This document shows, piece by piece, positions 54,667-64,000 of a stretch of DNA of 64,000 nt. The translations under genes and the position numbers were made by a program. Position 1 is the first letter of the stretch; every line of letters begins with the position of its first letter. The stretch spans positions 310,655-374,654 of the forward strand of contig BDDD01000980.1 of the NCBI GenBank assembly GCA_001972305.1, given 5' to 3'. Under the pieces are notes generated by a model, which saw nothing but the letters and a program-made list of their open reading frames with translations, searched no databases and had not been told where the DNA came from. This stretch comes from Cephalotus follicularis. Its lineage: Eukaryota > Streptophyta > Magnoliopsida > Oxalidales > Cephalotaceae.

Positions 54667-56742
54667 AAGAAAGAGAGGAGGGAGAAACGCATTTTCTCCA
54701 TAAAAACACATTTTCTCTTCTCTTCCCATCAGGAATCCAAGGAGATAAAGAGTAGTGGGGAAAAGGGGGAAGAAAAGAGAGAGGGAGGTTGAGCCCGAAT
54801 ACTCCGCGCTTGAACCGGAAGCTTGGAGACTCGAACCAATGGGAGGGCCGGACCTGTTGGAGTCGCTGGCCTGACCTGGGAGCTTTGAACGCTTCGGATT
54901 GGAACTTAAAGAGGTGGATTGAAATTCCTAACTTGGAATTCAAAGGTAGGGGAAATTTCATAATTGTTATTTAAAATCCGTTATAATGGACGTTTATGAA
55001 TGAAATGCATGCAATGGACTGTGATATGAGCATGAAATGTGTTGATGATGATAAATGCTCTGTTGTGTTTGGATTTGGATTGATGATTCCATGTTTTTTT
55101 TGTTGTTTTTGTGCACTGCGTGTAGGACCAGCCGACTGTCCAAAGACGACAGCCGACTGTTCAAGGCTACCAGTCGACTGTTCAGTGCAAACAGCCGACT
55201 GCTCGAGGGGAACAGCCGACTGCGCTAAGGAGCTAGTTGACTGTTCATGCGTTTTAATGGAGGTTTTCTCCTGCTGTATGATTACCAGACTACCAAGAGA
55301 AGGCATCCGACTGATTGATGGCACAGTTGACTGTTTGGGATGACAGTCGACTGTCCACGTGTCCCTTTAACCGGATTCGCTGAGGTGGCAATGCTTGGTT
55401 GAGTGGCGATGTAGAAGATACGTGTTGTTCACGAAACAGCCGACTGTCTTGAAGAGACAGCCGACTATTATGCGAGCAGTCGACGGTCAAACATGAGACA
55501 CCCGACTGTTGAGGGAGGCAGCCGACTGCCAAATCTGGGACAGCCGACTGCTAAGAGGAAACAGCTGACTGTCATGAAGAGGCAGCCGACTGTTGAGGGA
55601 CTAACTTGCATTTTGAGCATATGTTTGCATCTCATTTTGATATGAAATGAATTGATGATTGAAATGCGAATGATTCTAAAGTGTTTTATTCATTTTAGAA
55701 ATCTAAACATGATTTTATAAAAATCATTATTTGATATGAAAATGTATATTTTGATAAATGTATGTTTTCGACGGATTGAAACATGGTTTCAAAGATGCAA
55801 TAAATTTTAAAATAAATGTATTATTTCCAGTATTTTATAAATTACTTGGGAACGATTAGATTTGAATTGATTTGTTGATTGTGATTGATGTCGTACTGGA
55901 TGGGGTGACGGAGTGTCGTTGATGGCTGGTGGCGGGATGTTCTCCTAGGTGCCAGTAGATGGCTAGGGACACCCAAATACAATGTTACTACACACATAGT
56001 TCAAGTAACACAGGTTACCATGATTGCTAAACACAGAGTGCGAGCATCATGAGTTTGATTTGTTGCCTTGCTTCGTGACCCGGGAGTCGGGGGCTGGAGT
56101 AAGAGTATGACGTCGGGCCAGCAGATGGCGGTGCTCTTCGTACCGATTCGATTCGATTTGATTTATCCTTTGAGACATGATTGATGATTTGATGGTTGTA
56201 GCCACTTGGCATGGTTGCACCTATTGGCATAGATACATATATATATATTGTGATATACTATGTATTGCATCATGGATGCATTCATTACATCACAATCATT
56301 ATCATCGACCCTAAATTACACTTATGATTTAGCTGAGTGAGGACAAAGGCTAACCCCCTAATATTACAGATTGATGCAGTGGCTTGGATTTCGACCGTGC
56401 ACGGCCGAATCAGAGGGGAGACGGAGTTTTATCTGCTTAAATAAATGTTAAACGATGTTTTGAGACACGTTTTGTTTTGGATTACTGTACTAATGTTTTA
56501 ATGTTGTTGATCGACTTTTGGATCACGCGCCGTTTGTGGGTGTTTTAACAATGACTTAATGATGATGTTGTGGGAATCATGTGGTATGGGACGCATGATT
56601 CGGTTTATTTTCAGCTTATATTTAAATGCTTCCGCAAGATGTCAATGGTATTTAAAGTTTTAAATTTACCGTATTTGCATAAGCTGAATATTTATGTTAA
56701 AATGCCATGACCTTTATGTTGTCAATGAAACGGAGTGTGACA
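54667..56742 (+). repeat. I 5' LTR, 3' portion
   Basis: Homologous to the B LTR in reverse: GATTGGAAC-TAAAGAGGTGGA, CCTAACTTGGAAT-CAAAGGTAG, GAGGACAAAGGCTAACCCCC and the end GTGTGACA. It contains the best phased palindrome array. No gene. Confidence 0.85.
55129..55592 (+). repeat. 21-bp-phased CAG(C/T)CGACTG array in I LTR
   Basis: Six units start at 55129, 55150, 55171, 55192, 55213 and 55234, exactly 21 bp each, with unrelated 11-bp spacers. Further units at 55324, 55344, 55437, 55458, 55477, 55499, 55519, 55541, 55562 and 55583 step mostly 19-22 bp. Confidence 0.92.
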
Positions 56743-56746
56743 ACAG

Positions 56747-56758
56747 TGGTATCAAAGC
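56747..56758 (+). other. I primer binding site (tRNA-iMet type, one mismatch)
   Basis: TGGTATCAAAGC, a single G-to-A change from TGGTATCAGAGC, five bases after the LTR end. Confidence 0.82.
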
Positions 56759-56883
56759 CTATAAGCATTATATGCTTAGCTAGGATACTATCCTTGGCAA
56801 TTAAATAAGTGTTCCTGTAAGGAAAGTTCATTAATGATTTAATATTGTTCCTGATGGTTAATGTTATTCTATTATAGGAACAA

Positions 56884-58114
56884 ATGGACGGTCAGAGAAG
56901 ACGCGGAAGGCGTAGAGTTGTTGATGAGGATGTTCCCGAGGAGGCAAATCTTGGGGGAGATCCAATGAATAATATTCCACAGGGGGCTGCCAACATGAAT
57001 GTTCCAGAGGCGGCACCTAATTTGAGAGATCCGATGGACCGCATCGCTGACTACATCTAGCAGCAGATATCTACTAATCAACAGCAGATGGCTGCTAATG
57101 TGGCGAACATGGAGGAGATGCAGAGATTGTATGCTCAAGCTCAACCTCAGCAGATGGCTCCTGTTCAGGGTATACATGATGACGGTAATCGGTTTGGAAG
57201 GAACCTTGAGAGGTTCATGAGACAGAATCCTCCCAGTTTCAGAGGGGAGCTTCACGTCACTATTGCAGAAAGGTGGTTACAGGATCTATAGAAGATCTTC
57301 AAGGTGATGGAAGGCACCAACAGACAGAAACTGAGATTTGTTGTGTACCGATTATGGCGTGAGGCCACTCACTGGTGGGAGATGGTCAAAGCTAAATGGG
57401 AGGCCACTGGAGTTGCTAGTACTTGGGAGGGGTTTCAGGAGCAGTTCTTGGAGGCTTATGTACCCCGGATAGTGCGGGAAAGGAGAGAGACGGAGCTCTT
57501 GGAGCTGTGTCAGGGTGACATGACTGTGGCCGAGTCTCAGGCCCGATTTGTGGAGCTTGCCAGACATTTACCCTATCTTGTGGCCGATGAAGAAAAGAAT
57601 ATTCGGAGGTTCTTGATAGGCCTGCGACCGGATCTTCAGTCTCGGAGTTATGGAGCTGGGTACCTTTGTGGAGGTTACCTAGAAGGCGAGGTTAATAGAA
57701 AGTGTATTGGGTGAAGACCGGGCCGAGAGGGCCCGAGCACAGCAGAGTAAACAGACTTCTACTCAGTCTAGGCCAGCATCATCGAAATGGTCGGGCAGCG
57801 GTTCACCATCAAAGTCACCAAAGAATAGATCCAGTCAGTCTGCCAGTCAGGGGAGTAACACGAGGCCCGGAGCTTGTTCTGCCTGCGGCCGTATGAGTCA
57901 CATTCAGAAGGACTGTTGGTTGCAGAAATGGATGTGTATGAGATATGGGGAGTCTGGCCACATGGCGAGGGATTGCCAGAGGGGTCAGATAACAGCACCT
58001 ACTGGGCCAACGGGTGGTAGCGGTTCTGCACCTGGACCGTCACAGCGGAGAGATATCGGCAAGGGTATCGTGAAAGGTAGAGTTTTCATTCTCACTCAGA
58101 CAGAGGTTCCATAG
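56884..58114 (+). pseudogene. I gag (broken)
   Basis: ATG at 56884, MDGQRRRGRRRVVDEDV. TAG 57058-57060 (Gln expected) and a TAG at about 57289 (Glu expected) break the first frame. Capsid motifs: RFMRQNPPSFRGE, ERWLQDL, VVYRLWREATHWWEMV, RFLIGLRPDLQSR. A deletion frameshift near 57650 precedes a Ser/Gln-rich region and two zinc knuckles: CSACGRMSHIQKDC intact and CMRYGESGHMARDC, with Tyr for the second Cys. Confidence 0.85.
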
Positions 58115-58126
58115 TCTACTTCTGTT

Positions 58127-58741
58127 ATGGGAGGTACTATATATGTTTATAGCTTTTCTGCTAGAGTGTTGATAGACTCGAGAGCATCGCATTCTTTTAT
58201 TGCTTCTCGTTTTGCATCATGTTTAAATGTGTCTCCTGATTGCATGCCCTATGTTCTTGATGTGAGTACACCTACTGGAGGTTCCAAGTGTACAGATTCA
58301 GTGTATAGAGGTTGCGAGATTTCTATGGCAGGTGTTCCACCATATGCAGATTTGATTGCATTGCCCATACATGATTTTGATGTCATCTTGGGTATGGACT
58401 GGTTGTTAGCTTACCGTGCATACATGGACTGTTATAACAAGACTACAGATTTTGCTTACCTGATGGAACTACTATGCAGTTCAAAGGAAACAAAAGGGTT
58501 CTCGACGCCGATTATATCTTTTATTCGGGCATCGAGGTACCTAGAAAAAGGGTGTGAAGGGTTTCTGGCGCACGTGGTTGACAAAAGAAAGGAGAAAGGT
58601 AAGAGCCTGGAGGAAGTTCCGGTTGTGAATGAATTTCCAAATGTGTTTCCTGCAGACTTGGTGTCTTTAACACCGAGGAGGAGCATGGAGTTTGTGATTG
58701 ACCTAGTGCCAGGGACGGCTCCTATCTCTAAGGCACCTTAG
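58127..58741 (+). pseudogene. I protease
   Basis: LIDSRASHSFI has Arg for the Gly of the D-S-G motif (AGA 58181-58183), so it is presumably inactive. FDVILGMDWLLAYRA is present. It ends at TAG 58739-58741, where Tyr is expected before RMAPAELRE. Confidence 0.88.
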
Positions 58742-61484
58742 CGAATGGCTCCTGCAGAGTTGAGAGAGATGAAGTTACAGCTGCAAGACCTGATTGATAA
58801 GGGTTTTGTACGGCCCAGTGTTTCTCCGTGGGGCGCGCCAGTGTTATTTGTGAAGAAGAAGGATGGGTCGATGAGGCTTTGCATCAACTACAGGATGTTG
58901 AATAAGGCTACTATCAAGAATAAGTATCCTCTTCCACAGATTGAAGATTTATTTGATCAGTTACAAGGGTCAAGGGTGTTCTCCAAACTCGATCTAAAGT
59001 CGGATTATCACCAGCTGAGAGTGAAGGAAGGAGATATAGAGAAGACTGCCTTCCGGACTAGGTATGGTCATTATGAGTTCTTGGTAATGCTGTTTGGTGT
59101 CACCAATGCATCGGTAGCATTTATGTCACTGATGAACGATGTGTTTCGACTGTACCTGGATCAATTTGTGGTAGTGTTCATTGATGACATACTGGTGTAC
59201 TCAAGGAGTGAGGAGGAGCACGCCTATCATCTGAGATAAGTTTTGCAGATTCTCAGAGAGCATCGGTTGTATGCCAAGTTTGGCAAGTGTGAGTTTTGGC
59301 TCGATCATGTGATTTTTCTTGGTCACATTGTATCTAGAGAAGGTTTGGTGGTGGATCCGTCGAAGACTGAAATGGTGCGAGATTGGCCGCAACCAAGGAA
59401 TGTAACTGAGGTGCGCAGTTTTGTTGGTTTGGCGGGATATTACCGGAGGTTCATTCAGAACTTCTCGAGGGTAGCTGCACCGTTGACGAAGCTTACCCAA
59501 AAGAAGACCTTGTTTATCTGGGATGATGAATGTGAAGCCAGTTTTTGTGATTTGAAGGATCGGCTTGTTTCCGCTCCTGTTTTGGCGTTACCTGAGGGTA
59601 ACGAGGGCTTCGCAGTCTATAGTGATGCTTCGGGTAAGGGATTGGGTTGCGTGTTGATGCAACGAGGTAGAGTGATCGCTTATGCTTCTCGGAAGCTAAA
59701 GCCGTATGAGGAGAACTACCCGACGCATGATCTTGAATTGGCCATGATTATTTTTGCTCTTCAGAAATGGAGACATTATCTATATGGAGCACAGTTTGAG
59801 ATTTTCACTGACCACGAGAGTTTGAGGTATCTTTTCTGACAAGATACACTAAACATGAGACAACCGCAATTGGTTGAGTTCTTTAATGACTATGACTGTA
59901 GTATTCAGTACCATCCTGGGAAAGCGAATGTGGTCGCAGATGCCTTAAGCCGTAAGTCTATGATTGCTAGCATGATGATATCTCAGTGGAAGATGCTAGA
60001 GGATTTCCAACAATGGTCTCCGTTTAATCAGTCACCGGTGGTCTTTGTGGCTAGCATGCGAGCGTAGCCAGTACTACTGGGTGAAATAAAGGATGCTCAA
60101 GTGCTTGATCCTGAGTTGCAAGAGATTCTAGAGAATCTGGGACCAAAGTCTGATTTTCGGGTACATGATGATGGCATATTGCGATTTCAGGGACGAGTGT
60201 GTCTCCCAAATGATGATGCGCTAAAAGTGAGTTGCTTGATGGGGCTCACAAATCCCAGTATAGCATACATTCTGGTAGCACCAAGATGTATCAAGATCTG
60301 AAGAGAAACTATTGGTGGTCCGGTATGAAGAAAGAGATTGCTGACTATGTTACAAAGTGCTATTCTTGTCAAACTGTCAATGCTGAGCATCAGAGGCCAG
60401 CTGTTACAGCCTTTACTGATTCCAGAGTGGAAATGGGAGCATGTAACGATGGATTTTGTTTCGGGTTTTCCTTTGACCCAAAACCGTCACAACGCGGTAT
60501 GGGTTATTATGGATCGACTTACTAAATTGGCACACTTTTGCCTACCCATGTCACTGATTCAGCGAGCAAGTTAGCTCGGTTATACATAAGGAGATCAAGA
60601 GGTTGCACGGTGTTCCTGTGAGTATAGTTTGTGACAGAGATTCGATCTTCACTTCCAACTTTTGGAAGAGGTTTCAGACAGCTTTTGGGACAAAGCTGAA
60701 CCTTAGCACTGCCTTCCACCCACAGACAGATGGCCAGTCAGAGCATACCATCCAGACTTTGGAGGATATGCTCTGAGCTTGTATTATTGACTTTACTGGT
60801 GCTTGGGAGGACCACATTCCTCTGATAGAGTTTTATTATAATAACAGCTATCATTCCAGTATTGGTATGGCACCAGACGAGGCTCTGTATGGAAGAAAGT
60901 GCAGATCACCCATTTGTTGGGATGAGGTTGGTGAGCGACCTTTGCTTAGGTCGGATCTAGTGGAGGAGACTTCTAAGAAAGTCAGGTTTATCAGGGAGAA
61001 ACTGCTTGCGGCTCAAAGCAGGCAGAAGAGCTATATGGACAGCATCAAGAGGAGGCCTCTGACCTTCGATGTTGGTGATCATGTGTTTCTAAAGGTTTCT
61101 CCATGGAAGGGCGTGCAGAGATTTGGGAAGAAGGGCAAGTTAGCTCCGAGCTACATTGGTCCTTTTGAAATCTTAGAGAGAGTTGGGGAGGTGGCTTATC
61201 AGCTTGCCTTACCTCATGCACTGTCAAATGTGCACGATGTTTTTCATGTGTCTATGCTGAGGAGATATATTCAAGACCCGTCACATGTCCTGAATTATTA
61301 TTCAATTCCTGTGCGAGATGACCTTTCTTGCGAGGAGTTACCGGTACAGATTCTAGATTTGAAGACACAGGTATTGAGGAACCGAACCATTCCTATGGTG
61401 AAGGTTCAGTGGTAGTTCCATCGACCCGATGAGGCGACTTGGGAACGCGAGGACATTAGAGAGCGTTACCCTCTTTTGTTTTAG
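58742..61484 (+). pseudogene. I pol: RT, RNase H, integrase and chromodomain-like tail
   Basis: RT with intact FIDDILVYS; stops at 59237 (TAA), 59837 (TGA) and 60065 (TAG). RNase H has [11 protein letters not shown] and [11 protein letters not shown]. Frameshifts near 60225 and 60400 break the integrase finger (HKSQYSIHSG ... CYSCQ) and core; DGQSEHTIQ keeps the catalytic Glu. The C-terminal GPFEILERVGEVAYQLALP block leads to TAG at 61413 and then DEATWEREDIRERYPLLF, stop 61482-61484. Confidence 0.88.
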
Positions 61485-61529
61485 TACTGTTTTAATTTCA
61501 AGGACGAAATTCCTCGAATGAGGGGTAGA

Positions 61530-61754
61530 TGTAATGCCCGAGATTTTCATTAAAGTGTAATATTGTATTTCCAATGTAATTTACGCTTTGAATTAATGAG
61601 AATCATGATTTTCCTCTCTTGTGTATTGAAAAGTTGCAAGAAAGGATGTGAAAGTGTGTGTTATGCAGGGTGGGCAGCCGACTACCTGAAGGAGGCAATC
61701 GGCTGGACCCTAAGGGAAGGAACCAGCCCACTGCTGTGACAAGCTAGCTGGGAG
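61530..61754 (+). repeat. I 3' LTR, first 225 bp
   Basis: TGTAATGCCCGAGATTTTC after the purine tract GAATGAGGGGTAGA, comparable to the B LTR start. It holds three degenerate palindrome copies near 61676-61730. Cut by J at 61755. Confidence 0.82.
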
Positions 61755-64000
61755 TGTAATACCCTGTTCGTTCGTAAATGTATTTTTACGGGTTCGTAAA
61801 TATATTTTTACGAATTTTATATTTGTGTTTTCGGGCTTTTAATTTTGTTTAATTTTAAGGTCCGGTTGCCCAATGATCGGGTTATGTGAATTGTGCGGTA
61901 TGATACCGGTCCGATATTTGGGTATGTTATGCTATGTTGGGTTTTATAAATTCTTATTTTAATCCAAAATTATTTTATTAAAAACAAATTATTATTCTTT
62001 TATTTTAATATTCCTTATTTTTCCTTTTCATTATTAATTCATTTTGTTATTATTTCTTTTTCTTTTCTTTTTCCTATTTTATCATTTTCTACCATTTTCA
62101 CCTACTTCCTTCCACCACCCTTCTCCTTTCCAGCAGATTTCTCCTTCCCACCATCTGAAAAGCCATGTTAGAATCTCTCTTTTTCATTTCATAATCCAGA
62201 AAAGTCTCATTCCATTTCCCTTTCTCAAATCTTGTCTCCCCCTTTCTTCATATTTGAGTGCCATTGCCATTTTTATATGATGCCACCATCCCTATTGCAA
62301 ACAAATCCGAATCTGCCTTGTTATTGTGCAAAACTTTGCTGTGTAATTCATTCTCCAACATTCAGAAGGTAATCTCAATCCCTTAATTGTTTCCTTGGAT
62401 TGAATCCTTTTAATTTGCTATGTATGTCTAAAAATACCATGGTTTTGTATTCGTCTTTCTTTGTTTCTGTTCACAGCTGAATTGTGTGTTGTACTGTGTT
62501 CTTCCTACTGTTTTCTGGGTTATCTAACATCATTAAAGGTCAGTGAATTCATTCCCTTTAATTATGGTTTTGTTTCAATGCCTTACTATGAGTTTTTGTG
62601 CTCTTGGTATCTTGGAGTCTTTGATTCTTGCCTAAACATGTTGTCAATGTATTAGTGATGTTATCTGCACGTTTTATGCTTCTATATATGTCACAAACTA
62701 AGTTTATAACATCTGTATTTAATAAAACACAGAATCTGGACATGTTCATGCAATGTCTCCTTACTTCCTTTTTCAAGTTAAATCATTAAAAAGTCCGAAA
62801 TGTTAAGGTACGAATTCTTCGTTCCTTGACAAATTCTTACTGTTTCAGTTCTGTTTTAGATTTAAATACAGATTCTGGTTTGATATCACTCAGTTTGTAA
62901 ATATGTTTACCTTGGTTTATAAATTCCGTATGTTTGTGTTTTTGGAAATAAAGTCATTTGATATTTTATGAAGTAAATATTCTGACTTTATGAAATCAGT
63001 TACGATATGTTTACGAAATGATATGCAATCATCTCCTTATTGTGAAATTAAATAAGTTGATTTTTCTGATTATGAAAGTATATGAAACTATATCGTTTGA
63101 ATACGATTTGTGGTAATGGTTTGGGAAACATTTTTTTGTTTTAAAATGATTTGATGAAATCATGTTTTCGGAAATGGTTGGACATGAGCATGACTTTCAC
63201 TATCGAGAGTATGTTAAATGGGCATGACTTTCCCTATCAAAAGTATGCTGGTTTTATGAAACGATATGTATATGTTTTGAATTGATTTTGGAGTGAACCA
63301 ATATATGAAATGATTTTGATAAATCATTATTTTCGAAATACTAAGTTTTTGAAATGGTGAAATACTGAGCTTTTATATCCACCTATGGGGGTACCATAGG
63401 CATGCTGTGGGCCTGGCACGGGGGCATGACACTTTCCGTAACGGTGTGATTTGTTTACGGCATCTCTCTGTGATATCCATAGATCGGATTTGTGATAGAG
63501 GCGTATGGATCGATCCTAATTATATGTTTTGGGATATGTTATGATATAGGAATTGTATGTGTAGTGTTGTACACTGCAATTCTATTTGGCAATGTGGGTG
63601 TCGCGAACCCCTTGCTATTATGTGTTTCTGATATGTTATGGGATTTGGTGCTCAGTTTATGGAACCTATGTTTTGGAAAAGATATGCTTTACATTTTGAA
63701 AGTTTATGGAACCTATGTTTTGGAAAAGATATGCTTTACGTTTTGAAAGTTTATTGATCCTATGTTTTGGAAAGGTACACTTTATGGTTTATATGTTTTG
63801 CTGTGGGCATTTATAAAACATGTTTAAATTATTTTATTGCTAACATTTCAGTTTTAAATGTACTTTTTGGAAATCTTCCTGCTTTAAAATATTATTTACT
63901 GTTTTATATTCTATATCCGTACTGAGGTTTGCTCAGCCGCGTTTTTGTTTCCATGCGGCAGGTTATCGGGAGCAAAGGGGCAATGTGTGATGAGAGTGAC
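61755..64000 (+). repeat. Element J: probable LTR start of another retrotransposon (incomplete)
   Basis: TGTAATACCC starts abruptly inside the I LTR and more than 2.2 kb of noncoding, AT-rich sequence follows. TTCGTAAAT-type inverted repeats lie near the start, a donor/acceptor-like pair at 62369 and 62476, and a TGCTCAGCC ... GCAGGTTATCGG segment near the window end, as in some long gypsy LTRs. No coding region is convincing. The right end is outside the window. Confidence 0.55.
63654..63785 (+). repeat. 47-bp tandem repeat in J (about 2.8 copies)
   Basis: Units start AGTTTATGGAACCTATG at 63654 and 63701, and a diverged copy starts at 63748. Confidence 0.88.

Larger units (their letters stand above)
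54667..61754 (+). mobile_element. Element I: old Tekay-type element, host of A1 and J
   Basis: 5' LTR remainder 54667-56742, PBS, gag, protease, pol, polypurine tract 61517-61529 and 225 bp of 3' LTR before J. It is related to B in both LTR and protein but is more decayed, with many stops and several frameshifts. The missing start of its 5' LTR should lie left of this window, on the other side of A1. Confidence 0.88.

Noticed and set aside
55129-55250. CRISPR-like appearance of a conserved repeat with unique spacers
   Set aside because: The repeat is 10 bp and the spacers 11 bp, far shorter than CRISPR units; the setting is plant retrotransposon LTRs with no cas genes.
62044-62280. Phe/Ser-rich 78-codon frame in J as a host membrane protein
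   Set aside because: Composition follows a T-rich stretch of the presumed LTR; no start context, homology or conserved features.

Overview
This is plant nuclear DNA made entirely of nested LTR retrotransposons. Evidence: Ty3/gypsy chromovirus (Tekay-type), Athila-type Ty3/gypsy and SIRE/Maximus-type Ty1/copia polyproteins; primer binding sites (PBS) for plant tRNA-iMet and tRNA-Asp; purine tracts next to LTR starts; 5-bp target-site duplications (TSDs). I see no host gene, rRNA, tRNA gene or CRISPR array. The species cannot be named from this window; a large-genome angiosperm fits. Every coding region is a broken transposon gene.

Layout, outermost to innermost. (1) Element I, + strand Tekay: 5' LTR remainder 54667-56742, internal 56743-61529, 3' LTR fragment 61530-61754. 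(2) Element A1, + strand Tekay with ~3.1 kb LTRs, inserted in the 5' LTR of I: LTR 1-1124 (cut by the window edge), first half of internal 1125-4238, second half 49748-51570, LTR 51571-54666. (3) Element A2, same family and orientation, inserted in the RNase H region of A1 with TSD GCGGT: 4239-49747. (4) Inside A2: B (- strand Tekay, 7504-16519, TSD CATGC), C (+ Athila-type lacking the RT-RNase H-integrase core, 16593-24681, TSD CCTCC/CCTCT), D (- strand small copia-like deletion derivative, 28367-31978, TSD GTGTG) and E (+ SIRE-type copia, 32977-46641, TSD TGGAG). (5) Inside E: G, a truncated - strand Tekay, 38813-44628. (6) Inside the gag of G: H, a related LTR at 41826-43021. Element J starts at 61755 inside the 3' LTR of I and runs off the window.

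Hand counts of LTR mismatches over the first 300-400 bp of each pair give about 1.7% for B, 3.4% for E and 6.5% for C, so the three insertions inside A2 are of different ages. Most coding damage is single nonsense codons in otherwise continuous frames, as expected when methylated cytosines decay.

The most interesting signal is in the LTRs, not the genes. LTRs of B, D, G/H and I share arrays of a 10-bp palindrome (CAGTCGACTG, or CAGCCGACTG in element sense) with variable spacers, at a repeat period of almost exactly 21 bp. The unrelated copia element E has its own ~21-bp-phased array with the same GTCGAC core. In D and E the array lies directly upstream of a TATA box. C instead carries a cluster of CATGC(A) RY-type sites upstream of its TATA box. 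I propose these are phased promoter-proximal binding sites acquired or evolved in parallel by separate retrotransposon families.
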